64,000 nucleotides of DNA from Lasiosphaeris hirsuta (taxonomy: Eukaryota; Ascomycota; Sordariomycetes; Sordariales; Lasiosphaeriaceae). Positions 21,639 to 33,662 of the stretch are shown in pieces. Each line of letters begins with the position of its first letter. Within the stretch, counting starts at the first letter, position 1. The stretch lies in the NCBI GenBank assembly GCA_030549175.1, contig JAUKUA010000002.1, positions 2,170,001 through 2,234,000 of the forward strand. Direction: 5' to 3'. Made by a program: the position numbers and the translations under genes. Under the pieces are notes generated by a model. That model ran no database searches. It was not told the origin of the DNA and was given only the letters and a program-made list of their open reading frames with translations.

Positions 21639-23137
21639 TCAGCCAGCGCCCACAAACTTCCCCAACGGAACAGCAGCAGCTTCAGCACCACTGTTGGGCA
21701 CCACTATTTTGGACTGAGCATATACGCGAGAAACTGGGCGCTCGCCAAGAAACTCGACACTGCGAGCTGTATTCATCTGGAGGTCGTCAAGCACACTGCG
21801 GGGGGTGAGGATGCTCCGCTTCTTGGCCCCGGTCGCGGCGCGGTTGACCATGATATAAACGACGACGATGACGGCGATGACGACAAGAATGCCAACTGTG
21901 GCTCTATGTTAGCTCTTGCACTTTCTCTACACCCGTATTCCCATCAAAAGACATACCTCCAACACCCAGGCAAATCCACTTCTTCTTGCGTGTCGACGCG
22001 GCCGTGTGGACAGCAGTCCCAATCTCAACGTTGGCCTGGCGTGTGTCCTCTTCGACCATCTCAGCCTTTTGGCTGATATCCACCATTACCGTCTCCTGTT
22101 GCTCGATCAACACACTGAGGTCGGTAAAGAGCTGCACTAGCTCCCCTATCGTCTGCTCGATCTTCTGCATGTCCTGCTGACGTGCTCTCACGGCATTCAG
22201 CGTCGACGTTGCCTCTCCCATGCGGTTGCCCTGCATGAGCGCTTGTTGGAAGACTTGAGCATTTCCGCTTGTGTCCTCGACGGCGGCACGAACTTCGGCT
22301 TCGCTTGCGGCTGGGCGCACAATCCGATATTGGCGCGCCATCTGGTCTTGTGTCTTTTTGCGGAATGTCGACTCAACCTGTTGATACTCCTGATTCACTT
22401 CCTTCAACCGCCGCTCGACACGCCCAACCTGCGCTGTGTTTCTAGGCTGCCGACCCTCCGGAACCGATTTGACCATACGAACGCGATCTGTCAACTCGCG
22501 GAACATGGACATCGTACTCGAAGAGAGGCTGTCTAATTCGCGCCTTGTTGATGCCGAATCAGCTTCAATCAAAGACCGATCCTGCAGCATCCGGAGTGTC
22601 TGGATGTTGTCCTTTATCTGGTCGATACCGCCGTCGATTTCTCGGCACTCGTTGAGGATGGCGTTCGGGTCTCCTTGTGCGAAAGTGCTCGGCTTCTGGA
22701 CCAATGAGGCCATCTCGACGTTGCTTGCTGCTTGACGAATACAGTCAGGACCATGCTTACAGCAACTACCAACTAAGCACTTTCTCGTCGGATGCCTCGG
22801 GGTACTCACACCCATAGTCGTCTCGTGCTACTGTGGGAACTTGATTGTATCTGGCAGCGCCGCCACCTGGACGTGGCCCCTGGCCAAAGACAGTCGAGGG
22901 AGGTGCCCTCCCGGCTGGCCTTCCGTACCCATTGTCTGGAGAATTTCGTTCGTCAAATGGGTTTTGTTGTCTCCCGTACCCAGCGGGCGATTCGTCTCGT
23001 TCGTCAAAGGGGTTCTGCCTTCCGTATCTGTGGTTTATCCAAGATCAGCATTCGCAATGGGTATCGCCGGCGTGATCATCTGTGTCCAGAGCCATCGACA
23101 ACGGCCAGAGGCAAACTAACCCGTACTGCGCCGCCAT
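21639..23137 (-). CDS. sso1: Plasma-membrane syntaxin (Qa-SNARE), Sso family
   Basis: Exons 23137-23121, 23027-22810, 22727-21957 and 21895-21639 give 420 residues. The N-terminus repeats YGRQ(Q)NPFDER twice, giving two NPF motifs that often bind EH-domain endocytic proteins. A Habc-type region follows (about 100-240: FAQGDPNAILNECREIDGG, RELDSLSSSTMSMFRELTD, then RRLKEVNQEYQQVESTFRKK). The SNARE helix (about 265-325) contains VLIEQQETVMVDI with the ionic-layer Gln. The membrane anchor starts at 336 (VGILVVIAVIVVVYIMVN). It mediates exocytic fusion at the plasma membrane. Unusually, about 66 residues follow the anchor, where syntaxins normally end within a few. Exon 3 has two acceptors 3 nt apart, so the protein may vary by one residue. 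Confidence 0.87.
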
Positions 23138-24840
23138 TATTAGCAAATTGTCTCTGCAGTGGCTAACGGTTGCAAAAGCTTAGAAAAAATGGATTGGGAA
23201 GGAAGCTGAAAGGGAAGCATGGTTCAGAGACGTCTTGGAACCTCTGCTATAGAAAGGGTCGAGGCCGGTGGCATTGAAACGCAGGGAGGATGATGGTGGA
23301 GACTCGAAACACTTACACTCATTTTGAGGCGTCTAAGCGCGGATGCGCTGCTAGGGATATGGCTGCCGGGACGTCGAGTACTGGAATGCCGTTTAGCGAT
23401 GCTGGTATCAACGCGGCACCAGGACAATTGAATCAATCGGTAACGGGCTCGGATTTGCGAGTTTGGAGGAAAGGAGGAGTGAAGAATGAAGGCTGAAGGG
23501 GAGAGCCGGGGTGGTATTTCGACTGCGGGAGATTCTCAGGAGGCTGGCCAAAACGAGGTTAGGAGGATGTGGCGCGGGCCCGATGGATTGCTTTCGCTGG
23601 CGGAGCAGCCGCACTGGTAGCCTGGCGCGGTCGTCTCACCCCACGAGCCCTTTCACTTGCAGCAGCACAAAGAATAACTCGGAGCCCCGGTATCCTATCC
23701 CTTTTTCCCCCGCTGCTGAGCTGACCAAGTGAAAGTCGACGTCCTAGTGCCTGCGTCGCGATGGCCCGTCTAGGTCGCGCTCGAGTCAAGGAAGCCGAGT
23801 GGGCGGCAACGCTCCTGGACTTGGTGGATCTAGTTCCGGTGTCTGGGGTTCGTGGCGGCCATTGCTTGGCGGTTACAAGAAGTCCAGACCCAATGCAGGC
23901 TGGGAGGCTGGGACAAGACCAGCAACCGAAACCGTTTCAGATTCGATGATCGACAGGCACTGAAGGGCACTTGGAGAACTGACAACCCAGAGGCCTAGCA
24001 AATATCGTGTACCAGCAATAGCACCGGTTCCCAATCATCTAATTCTAGCGTCCACGATTGAACAAAGCGAAAAACACATCAATGGCAGCTCGAGCACTAC
24101 GGAGCACTCATGAGAGCGAAGAGCAAAGACCAAGGCGCAGCAAGCAGTGCCAAATATCGCGGCCAGGAAACTGACCAATTGTCAGCCAGCAGCGGCCGCA
24201 TCCATGCGGTCAGCTTCGTGCTGCTGACAGAGCCCAAAAAAAGGACCAAAGGCGACGGCGTTCCCCAAGTTGCGCCCTTGGGTATCCCGCCCCGAACAAC
24301 GACACACACGGGCTAGCTGTTCAGCCGCTTCCGGAACTCGGAACAGTCCATCCTCCATGGATGTATGTGGAACCACCAGTGGTGCGGATAGTTCTGGGAT
24401 TAGCACCTGGTAGATGAATTTAGACATTCACCGTGTAAACTCCCCTCGAGACCACCAATGAACCATCCAACTAACTACCTCTATCGATGGCCAAGATTCA
24501 AGCCGCATCCTTACCCCAGCCTAATAAACTCCGTATCTTACAGACCGTCGTTTGTTGTTTTACGGCATCTTACTCTATCCGAAGCCAACAGGCGAATAGC
24601 GTATAAAAAGCGCGGGATAGATCTCTAATGACCGGCGAAAGCAGGCAGCACAGCACCTTGTTCATCCTGAGAGACCCGCGGCTTCAAGAGCAAATTGAGT
24701 AGTACAACGGACTCCGCCTAAGCTCAAATTGCCGCGGTTTCAAGACCCATGACCCACGCACTCGTGTCTTCTAAGAAAAACAGCGAAATACCACCTCAAG
24801 GTAGTACCTGTATGGCAAACGTCCTTATATAACTTGTCCT
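23138..24840. other. Intergenic region
   Basis: A 1.7-kb spacer between two minus-strand genes. Many short frames overlap on both strands, with no domain and no spliced model that I could support. It presumably contains the syntaxin promoter. Confidence 0.5.
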
Positions 24841-25905
24841 TCAAACAATAGCATATGCCGATGCATAGCTCACGCTGAAGTCATTGGCTCTCTTGACCAG
24901 GTTGCTCCTTTGGTATTGGACAAACTTGAACTTGCCCTTTCCAGCTCCCAGATCGTCCCCCGTAACCACCTCCAACGCCGCCATCACAACTCCGATCGGA
25001 TGTCTCCCACAAACGGTGTTCTGGGTCTCTTGCACAGTCTTGTAGAAGTCACTATGGACGCCTGTCTTGACTGCATCCATGGCTATCTCGTCCAGGACTC
25101 TGATCACCTCATGGATGGGTGGCCCTTCCAGGCCATTGGCTTTCTCAAACAGCCCAGCCTGAATATCCAAAGTACTCGCAGATCCCCGTGCGTCGGGATT
25201 CCGAATCGTACCGTTGGAAAATTGCGGTCGGTAGCTAAATCGCGAGCCCCAGTGGCAAAAGTCGGAGGAGACGATGAATGCGCTTTCGGGATCTCTCAAG
25301 AACGGAGCGAGGAGCTGGCCGAACGACTTCTCCTGCTCAACCGACCCATCGCCCACGAGGATCGGGATGATTGGTGGGAACTTGCTGCTGTCATTTCCAA
25401 AGGTCTGCTCGAGTCTTTTCCACAGATATGGGAGATGCATCTCAAGAGAGTGCTCCTCCACATCGCGGCGGGATGGCATGTTGGAGAACCGCTCAGTTCC
25501 CCTCAGCTCATCTGTCACAGTCTTGTCTACCACCAAATCACCGAATGGGGTCTCGTACTTGTCAAATGTTGTGAGGGCGCAGCCCTTCAAATAGTACGTG
25601 TGGGATGGCCCAAGGATGAATACTCGTTTGGCGGCTCGAAGATCGAGAGCCTTGTAGGCCCAGGCGCCGCATGGCCCGGAGTACGAATAGCCGGCATGTC
25701 TGCGGGAGGATGAGAACATTGACGACAGGTCAAAGGCACCAAGTGGGACATACGGTGCAATGATAACCCTCGCCCCGGGAATGGGGACACTACTCTCGCC
25801 CAGCGTATTTGGCACCCTCTCCAGGAATTCGTCGAGCTGCGACGAGAGCTGGATGGGGTCTTCCTCGTACCAAGAACCAGCGTGGCTTGCCTCCCGCGTC
25901 CCCAT
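24841..25905 (-). CDS. MEMO1-family protein
   Basis: Exons 25905-25754 and 25699-24841 give 336 residues. The 54-nt intron (GTATGT...CCCGCAG) has no stop in frame, so an unspliced reading adds 18 residues between IIAP and HAGY; splicing restores the family motif ARVIIAPHAGYSYSG. Other MEMO landmarks are REASHAGSWY, FILGPSHTYYL, EEHSLEMHLPYLW, FIVSSDFCHWGSRF and NTVCGRHPIGV. The two His and the Cys in these motifs are the metal ligands known in the family. MEMO proteins resemble class III extradiol dioxygenases and bind copper or iron; in yeast the homologue (Mho1) affects signalling. The exact role in fungi is unsettled. Confidence 0.93.
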   Translation of the reverse strand: MGTREASHAGSWYEEDPIQLSSQLDEFLERVPNTLGESSVPIPGARVIIAPYVPLGAFDLSSMFSSSRRHAGYSYSGPCGAWAYKALDLRAAKRVFILGPSHTYYLKGCALTTFDKYETPFGDLVVDKTVTDELRGTERFSNMPSRRDVEEHSLEMHLPYLWKRLEQTFGNDSSKFPPIIPILVGDGSVEQEKSFGQLLAPFLRDPESAFIVSSDFCHWGSRFSYRPQFSNGTIRNPDARGSASTLDIQAGLFEKANGLEGPPIHEVIRVLDEIAMDAVKTGVHSDFYKTVQETQNTVCGRHPIGVVMAALEVVTGDDLGAGKGKFKFVQYQRSNLVKRANDFSVSYASAYAIV

Positions 25906-26558
25906 CGTGACCCTTCCAGAATTGAAAGGCCGATGCTAGTGTCAAGCGTGACAAAACAGGTTCAAGACGATGTCAAGAAGTAGTTGTCTGGAAAGCTGCG
26001 GCAAGGTAGTAGGAGCTCCCAGTAGTAGAGGACAAGGGAGGCGGGGTAGCATGGAACGAGGTTGGTGGATAGGTTGGGAAGCTAATGCGCTGCCCCGCAC
26101 TGTTGCCTGCCCGCCTCGGGAAGGTAGGCATCTGGGGTAAGGAGTGGAGGCACCTAGGTGCACTGCCTAGGTAGGTATTCCGGACCTTGAGAAATGCTCA
26201 AGGGGGGGACGTGTGCTTCTGAGTACTACGGGTTGATAAAGGAGTGCAAGAGTGACCGAGAATAATTACCCTGTATTGACCACGACTGACGCTTTTGGTT
26301 CGGGATAGGTAGTCGGAGATCGACCCGGCAAAGCCCCGTCGTTAAACGGCCGAAATAGAAGACTTGTGCAGTATCAAATCCTACTAATGTCAATGAACAG
26401 AATATACAGTTGATGCTCTCGACTAGGTCCCAAAACGCCAAAGCCATATTCTAACAGGCAAATAGCCAACCGTTTCCCACGAGGTATTCCATAAACTCCA
26501 GTAATGCCGCGCAATCAGGTATCCGCTCGATACTGATATTCGCCAAGTCTCCCCGTAG
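25906..26558. other. Intergenic region
   Basis: A 653-bp spacer upstream of the MEMO gene and downstream of the zinc-ribbon gene. CCTAGGT repeats lie near 26151-26176. No gene is seen. Confidence 0.5.
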
Positions 26559-27320
26559 CTAACAGACAATCCGAGTTGTCCAACCAATACCGCCAACCCA
26601 GACCTTTCGTTCAGCGCACACTAGGCATCGCCGGTGTTTTCCCAGGTTGCTGATAGAACAACTGAAACAAACAGACTTTCCACACGCACCGCAGCTGTGT
26701 TCCTCTATCCCCATGCCCTCACATTCGACAACCATGGCACTTGTGTCGCGTTCAAGCTCTGCCCCGCAATCTTCGCAGCTTGCCGACGCATCTTGTTGCC
26801 GTATGATCAGCGGAGACGGAGCGGCAGATGAGGTTGCGGAGGTTGACGCTGTTACGGGTAAGCGCCAGAAGCTGTGCAACGAACGTTGTTGGCTGTCAGG
26901 TTGGATCTGCGCCTGCGCTTGAGCATCGAATGGGGTGGTGGGGGCGACTTCAGATTGCTGCTGTGTGTGTGCCTGCTCTGGCCGTTGATGGTGCTGCTGG
27001 GCCGAGTAGAGCATGCTCAAGGTGCGCTCTGTACGGAAGGCAGATTCAGGTGAGAAGATGAACTTAAGCTGGTGGTGGTGGTGGGCTCGCTACCCGCAGA
27101 ACTTACGGTGAACTTCTTCATCCGAGGGGCGGTTGTCGCGGAAGCGCTTCATTGTGCGGCTGTGTAGGTGGGATGGTGTAGATGGGCGAGACGAGAATGG
27201 GCCCCGACAGCCTGCCTCCATGGCGGCGAAGTCGAAGCTGCTGGCGCCCGGCCGCGTCGGCGACGAGAAGGTCGAGTTGAACGAGAGCTCGGACTCGGAC
27301 CGCTTGCGTTTGTGGAGCAT
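26559..27320 (-). CDS. Zinc-ribbon protein, fungal, unknown function
   Basis: Exons 27320-27107 and 27028-26559 give 227 residues, joined as SDEEVHQRTLSMLYSAQQ. The first 70 residues are Ser/Arg-rich (MLHKRKRSESELSF...). A short helix around RTLSMLYSAQ precedes a Gln-rich stretch. The C-terminus has at least ten Cys in CxxC pairs: CEDCGAEL, SCGACGKSVCFSCS and RRCLVCAE. This pattern suggests a two-zinc RING-like or ribbon fold. The ATG at 27320 is the first in frame. The gene is divergent from polymerase kappa, with 621 bp between the starts. The function is unknown; nuclear localisation is plausible from the basic N-terminus. Confidence 0.78.
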
Positions 27321-27941
27321 CTTCGTGAATTTCTGGTCTTCACGGGGGATAAAAAGAATTGAGGGCGCAACAACGCCGAATAGTGTTTTACGCGCCACTG
27401 ATTTTCAATAGAGACGTTAAAAACGCAGTAGATTTTTGGGGTCCAGCAGGGGCCGATATGTCAATACGATTGAAGCAGGATGATCGAATTGCGTCTGCGA
27501 TGGGGTTATGGGGAGTTGTCCGGTCAGCCAATGGCTTGGTCGGGGGTTCGTTTGAAGCCCCTGGACATGGTCACGAAGTCTTGCGTTCCCCTGCAATCTT
27601 GGGGGCTGGAGAGGGCTGAGCGCGGTCGCGTCGCGGTGTATTGGAATCTTGCAGGGTTGTATAGTGCTGGTCTGTGCGTTTTCGCGTCGAACCATTGAGG
27701 CTGGAAGTGGTGGGCTGTAAGCTGGGAAACGGCTTTCACGTGATCTGGTGTTTTCGACGTGTACCTGTCACGCCGCGCTCCCCCACTCAGACTTGGTGCA
27801 TCAAGGTGAAGGCAAAGGCGAAGGCCACCAAACCAGATGTCCCAGCTGGGAACGAAAGCAGTCTACGACACCATATTGAAATGAATCACATGCAAATACT
27901 TACCTCCCTTGGCCTCCGCATAACCCAACGGATATTCCGAA
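27321..27941. promoter_or_regulatory. Divergent promoter region
   Basis: This spacer separates the starts of the zinc-ribbon gene (minus) and polymerase kappa (plus). Open frames here overlap on both strands and show no domain. No specific binding site is recognised. Confidence 0.4.
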
Positions 27942-30083
27942 ATGACTGCAGGCACGTCGCCCATCTACGACGACGCCAGGACGAAGGACATAGCCGAAGG
28001 GGATCAGGCTGTCGCGAACCATACGTCGCTGAAATACTCTCTGCTTGGTCCATCACTTACCAAGGCAGGTCAAGACAAAGTCGATCAGTCTAAGGTGTCC
28101 GAGGTCATATATAACGCCTCGAAAGGATCCAAATTCTTCAACCGGGAAGAAGCCAGAGATAAGGTCCTCACTGCAAAGATCGAGCAGATCCTAGCAAAGG
28201 AACGCCACCTTAAAACACTTGATCTCACTCGGGAGCTTCGAGCCGCGGATAGTCTTATCACCCAGCTTGAGGTTTCGCGCGATCTATCTCAACACGTCGT
28301 ACATGTGGATTGTGATGCGTTCTGTACGTCGCTGTATTTTCGTCTAACAAGGCCTTTCTGGTTCGCTAACATTGCTGGTGGTTAAGATGCCGCCGTCGAG
28401 CAGCTAGACCGTCCCGAGCTGGCAGGCCTCCCCTTCGCCGTCGGCGGCGGTGTCCTCACAACATGTTAGTAGCTCATTTGAGACCCGATTCAACCCTCGG
28501 CAGCACCGAGTTCAGTCTAACGTACGTTGCCTCTATGTGTAGGTAATTACATTGCCAGAAAATTCGGCTGCCGGAGCGGGATGCCCGGTTTTGTGGCCCA
28601 AAAGCTTTGTCCGGAGCTTGTTCTGTTGCCCCTGGACTTCGATAAATACAGCGCTAAGGCTGCCGAGGTTCGCGAGGTGCTTGCTAACTATGACGCTCGG
28701 TTCGAGAGCGCCAGCATTGACGAGGCCTACCTCAACATCACCGAGTACTGTGAAACGCATGGAATGGAGCCAGCCGATGTTGTTTCCCAGATGCGCAACG
28801 AAGTTCACCTGAAGACAAATATAACCGGTAGGTGTATCAGCGTCCTTTCTCGCTCGGGATGACACTGAAATGAATTTGTAGTGTCCGCAGGTATAGCTGC
28901 AAACGCAAGGCTAGCAAAGATCTGCTCCAATATCAACAAGCCCAATGGCCAGTATTCTCTTGCGCGAAATAGAACCGACATTATGGCATTTATGCGAGGT
29001 CTCCCTTGTCGCCAAGTGAATGGCATCGGGCGGGTGCTGGAGCGCGAACTAGCAGCAGTAGGTATCAAGACTTGTGGGGATATACATTCACACCGAGAGT
29101 ACCTCGGCCACCTTTTTGGTGACAAAACTTACGAGTTTCTGATCCGCTGCTACCTCGGTCTTGGGCGTACGAACGTCCAGCCCGCGGAGGAGTACGAGAG
29201 GAAGAGGTACGCAAATCTGCTAGCTGTGCATGTGAAACACCAAACTACTAACACGACGTGGCACAGCGTTGGTACCGAGTCTACATTTCGAGACCTTGGT
29301 GACCCCACGCAGCTCCGCGAAAAGCTTAGACAAACGGCTGACGAACTGGAGAAGGATATGCAGCGTGCCCAATGCAAGGGTCGCACTTTGTGCCTCAAGG
29401 TAAAACTCCATACCTTCGAGGTTCTAACTAGACAGGTCGTGTTGCCTAAGGCCGTGTATCTAGCGGACGAGCTCTACAGCTTCTCATTACCCATGCTGGC
29501 CAAGCTTGAGCAAGAGATACCCAACATCACGTTACGCCTCCTAGGGCTGCGGTGTACGCACCTTGTCAGCACCAAGAAGCCTGACACAAACGCGTTTTTT
29601 GGGCTGAGACCGCGACAATCAGCTTCGGATGAGCCTCCGCAGCAAGGCAGGCAAACGAGAGCCAAATCAGGCATTGGGGAAGAAGAATGGGAACAATGGC
29701 CTGGCGATGAGTCAAATGGCCATCAAGTAGGCGATGGGGATGGGCCAGAGTCAGCAGAACAGAGTCCAGTGACAAACAGCTCCTATCGCAAGCACGGGAA
29801 AGAGATCACACCCAATAGCAAGAAGGATGGCTCGGCCTCTCTTGTGGAAGTATCATGGGACTGCCCAATATGCGACAGACCACAAAGTGCCGATGGAAGA
29901 AAGTTTAACGAGCATATCGACCTCTGTTTGTCACGGCGTGCTATCTTGGATACCGTTCATCAGGAGGCTGCTACGCATCCACCTGGGAATAGTGAAACAA
30001 CACCGGAAAATAAGAGGGCCAAGCGAAGGGGAAGACCAGCCGCCACCGCCGACCCACGGCAGAAGAAGTTGTGCTTTGGGTAG
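27942..30083 (+). CDS. DNA polymerase kappa (Y family)
   Basis: Five exons (27942-28323, 28387-28464, 28543-28827, 28882-29206, 29267-30083) give 628 residues. The catalytic core begins with VVHVDCDAFYAAVEQLDRPEL (Asp near 123) and NYIARKFGCRSGMPGFVAQ. The second active-site pair is in SASIDEAYLNITEY (Asp213, Glu214), and VSAGIAANARLAKICSNINK follows. A helix-hairpin-helix LPCRQVNGIGRVLERELAA and the little-finger domain (SVGTESTFRDL...) complete the polymerase. Near 556-577, CPICDRPQ...FNEHIDLC is a Rad18-type UBZ zinc finger that binds ubiquitinated PCNA. The enzyme performs translesion synthesis in the nucleus. The 60-nt intron at 29207-29266 is stop-free and in frame, so it is easily missed; its CTAAC branch site and the restored SVGTEST motif support it. 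Confidence 0.95.
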
Positions 30084-30459
30084 GGGGTTAGATTTAGGTG
30101 GAACACCGCGAGCATCAGAATCATTGTCTTGCCTACATACCCTCCAGTTATCGATGTCTATGGAAATTGAATCATGCTCTGTCCAACGTTGATATCGATG
30201 ACACTCTGCGGAACACCATACTAGTAAATATATAGGACCTCAACCCTGACCAGACACCGACACTGGCCGGATGCTAGCAAAGTTGCTAGAATGCACGGTT
30301 AATTTTAACATCAGCGAGCCTCCAAGTAGTCCGCATCCTTCAGGGTCAGAAGTATTTATTAACTCGGCCTGTCGTCCTGGCTCAGAGCGCCGCACTTTAT
30401 GGCCCTCGATGTAGCAGTCGATTAGGTCTAACCACTTATAAACCGTCGACGGAGCTCAT
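30084..30459. other. Intergenic region
   Basis: A 376-bp convergent spacer between polymerase kappa and the FKBP gene, presumably 3' untranslated DNA for both. Nothing else is seen. Confidence 0.5.
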
Positions 30460-31260
30460 CTAAAGCTCATTGTGTTCCTGGCCATCCCCATCGGTGTCGG
30501 CAACTAACGTCTTTGCGGCCTGGGCAGCATCGCCAACGACGCTGGCAATCTTGTCGCCCACACCTGCGGCAGTTTCCTCGACCTCCTCACTCGCCGTCGA
30601 CGCAGGGCTGTCGGCGGCGGGCTTGGTGACGATTGACTCAGGCTTGGGAACGCCCTCGATGCCTACTAATTCGGTCTCAAATACTGTGCCGAGACAGAGG
30701 GTTAACAAAGGCGCGTACAAGGACTAGTAGGTCGTGAATCTCATGTTAGGAACGTACCCAATGTAGATCCAGCCGGGATAGGGCCCACGGATCGCTGGCC
30801 ATACCCATAGCTGGGTCCGATGGTCAACGTCCGCTTCTCGCCGATGCACATATCAAGGAGACCTTCGTCCCATCTACACGATAGTTAGAACTGAAAGATC
30901 CTAGATATGGACATGCATTGGCAACAATACATACCCCTTGATCACCTGGCCACCGCCGAGCTTGAAGCTAAAAGGGGTTCCGCGATCATAGCCTGACGTG
31001 GCAGCACATGTTAGCGCAGGTCAGAAAGCATCAGCAGTCGAGGCTCTCGATATCGTGTAACTCTAGGTAGACTGACTAGCATCGAATTTCTGGCCATTGG
31101 ACTGCAGAGTGCCGAGGTAATGGACGTTAATCTTGTCGCCCTTTTGCGACTTGCGCTCGCACTCGACCGGAAGGGTCACGTCGATCTTCAACTCCTCCGC
31201 AGCCAATGCGCCGACAGCGGCAGAGGCAAGCAGGGAGAGCGACAACAGAATGTGCTGCAT
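30460..31260 (-). CDS. fpr2: ER-resident FKBP-type peptidyl-prolyl isomerase ending in HNEL
   Basis: Four exons (31260-31077, 30992-30935, 30873-30758, 30683-30460) give 193 residues. A signal peptide ([20 protein letters not shown]) is followed by a single FKBP domain: [50 protein letters not shown], then [20 protein letters not shown] and [12 protein letters not shown]. These include the Tyr, Asp, Trp and Phe residues that bind FK506 and substrate proline. After the domain comes an acidic Ala/Glu-rich extension of about 60 residues ending in HNEL, a variant of HDEL for ER retrieval. The protein assists folding in the ER lumen. It matches the FKBP2 (FKBP13) branch, with a longer tail. Confidence 0.93.
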
Positions 31261-33240
31261 GGTGGCAAAGAGGTTATGCGAAGGTATTGGCGAAAATGGC
31301 GACACTGAATAATTCGGGGACAATCTCGGTGTAGAAGAATTTGGGGTGACGTGCTGAATGGGCACAATGGAGGAGAGCACCGTTGCGGTGTGGCCAGCTG
31401 GTCACATTTCCTGGCTGCAACAGGGGAGCTGTTTCGCAGGGCGACCAGCAGGAACCCGCTTCAATGCACTTGACGTACCTAATAGGTCCACCAGGTACCG
31501 AGTGGAGGTCTGTCTGTGTGGGGTAAAGTGAAGGGATGGACTGGGTGACTGGACCTTTTGGCTGCTCGGGGATTCTCACCTTGTTGCCAGCCCCAACTTT
31601 CACAGCTCGCAGTAGCATCCTTCGCCCCGGTATTCATTGGCAAGACCTGCCCGGGTCAAACCGGTTGATGGAAGTCAGGTTCGCGGCCCTCAGGCCGATC
31701 AGCCTGAAGATCAGCAACGACAGCCTCGCCGGCGTCCTCCTTGCTCACCGTCGTTTCACGGCTATGATACGACAGAGCTGCCAAACTCATATGTTTCAAC
31801 TCGAAAATAATACCTGCCCAACACTGCCTCTGAGATGCCAACTCACCAGAGAGGGCTGAGCAGCGGGAAGAGTTCATGGCGACCATGAAATGGCAACCAT
31901 TTGTTGGCATCCATCGACTTTCTATCACCTGATAGGTTCCCCTGGCGCGTTGTTCCAATATGGCACCTAAGTCAATTGCCCACAGCAGAGGAAGGGTTCG
32001 AGTGGCCCAATTCGGCAGCTCTTGAATACGCGCTTCATTGGCTCAAAGTCACTCTCGGCGCAAATGCAGACCAAATAGAAAACTTTCCGACACAGAACTT
32101 ACAAACCGACGTGTCGCAATGGAGATCCATTTTCCTAGGCATTTACACACTGGCGCCTTGGGTACTCGCCGCCAGGAAATTGGGCTTCCAGAGGCCAGTG
32201 AGTCACCTGGAAGTCTCTTTCGGAGGCAGCGGTCGTCATTGCGCCCCCTTGGTGGCTGGAGCGCCGGAGGCCTGAAATTCGAGAGCCTACCTCAAGCCGT
32301 CGAAGGCAGCACTGTGGTCACCAGGCTGTCCACCCATTCTGCTTGGCCAGGCAGGAGACACGCCAATCTCAGCCTGGCCTTTTTCCCGGGGCAGACACCT
32401 CGGCAGACACCTCGGTGACTTTCTTCTGCTTGGTGCTTCGGGCTTCGAGCGGCATTGCTGCCAGGTGTTGCATTGTGTTAGGCATCGTGGCATCTTAGGT
32501 TGTGGCTGGCTTGAAGGTCCAGTGACTTGCCCCTCGCTGCGCGTGCTGCCCTGTTCCCGGCGCACGATCGTAAGTGGTGAGTTGTCTTGTAACGTCTACT
32601 CACCGAGGCGTAGGCCATCCGGGGCTCATACCTTTTAGGTTCCCACACGCCTTGCTGTGTGCACCTTTTTGCCACCGACAACAAACTGGGATTAATTGCG
32701 GTACGCTTTGCAGCCCGACATTATACCAGAAGATCTGCGATGCTGAATTACATTCGCTCCAAACCAACCACCGCAGCCGAAGCGGTCGCCTTGCCTAGTT
32801 CTTTTCCCAGTCTATGCCTGCTGCTTTGCTAGGCACAAGGACCGTCGGCCGAAGGATTGACTCATTTCGCCCCTGTTTCCTCTTTCCTTCTCTCCCCATG
32901 CCTCACAAGTGCGAGCGGAAACTTAGGCCATCAGCCTAGCCCCTCATCATTGCCTTGCAATCTGCCTAGGAAGTTGACCGAGCATTGCCGTGTATAGTCA
33001 GGTCAGTCACGCAAGGCGGCTATCATGAACACAGAACACCAGTTGACAGCTCAACTGCCCGCCAATTCGAGACCAACACCAACATCCATATAATGTTGAA
33101 ACTCTCCTCCGTCTCAATCCCACAATGTTTTGTCTTTATCTTGCCAGCTCAACTCGCCTTGAACCATCATAAGTAGTCAAGCAATTCGCATCTTCATACA
33201 CATCAGCAGTCCCCTCCTTGACTTCTCAATCTCTATTATT
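31261..33240. other. Intergenic region
   Basis: A 2-kb spacer between the starts of the FKBP gene (minus) and the Ser-rich gene (plus). Frames of 100-126 codons occur on both strands but overlap one another, lack introns that would link them and show no domain. CAGACACCTCGG is repeated twice in tandem at about 32392-32416. The last 60 bases are C/T-rich, consistent with a promoter and leader for the gene at 33241. Confidence 0.5.
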
Positions 33241-33662
33241 ATGTCATCGTACAACTCCAACGTTCTCATCTTCCAGGATAGCGGCAGTCGTTCAGCATCT
33301 GTCCACTCAACCGGCTCCACCGCCAGCCGTTCAACCAGCTATTCAACTTCCACCTCATCCTCCCAAAGCGGATCGATGAATTCATCAAGCGGGCACTCCT
33401 CGCGGTCGAGCGCAAGCCATTCTGACCGATCGTACCGTAACATCTCGGCTTGTAAGTGTTAGCCTTCCAATCACTCGAGTCAGGTCAGTCTAGCGAATAG
33501 TACTAACGGCGTATAGCTGGTCATCTCACCAACACCAAGCATGTGAAGTCTCGCGACGGCAAGGACATTGTCATCATCCAGCACAACGGCCCGAACAGAT
33601 CGACTGAAGAGCCTCGCTCTTCAGACTATCACCGTGACTCCTACTCCAGACGCAGCAGTTAA
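33241..33662 (+). CDS. Small serine-rich protein, unknown function
   Basis: Exons 33241-33451 and 33517-33662 give 118 residues; the 65-nt intron has GTAAGT, TACTAAC and TAG sites. The first 70 residues are about half Ser (SRSASVHSTGSTASRS...). The rest, GHLTNTKHVKSRDGKDIVII then QHNGPNRSTEE, contains a short beta-like IVIIQH stretch and an Arg/Ser tail. The perfect intron signals and uniform reading frame support expression. I recognise no family; it looks intrinsically disordered. Confidence 0.65.

Noticed and set aside
23138..24840. Search for a further gene between the syntaxin and MEMO genes
   Set aside because: Only short frames with biased composition were found; no chain of exons with consistent phase could be built.
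31901..32418. Two overlapping 120-codon plus-strand frames
   Set aside because: They have no domain, no splice link and no clear start context, and overlap minus-strand frames of similar length.
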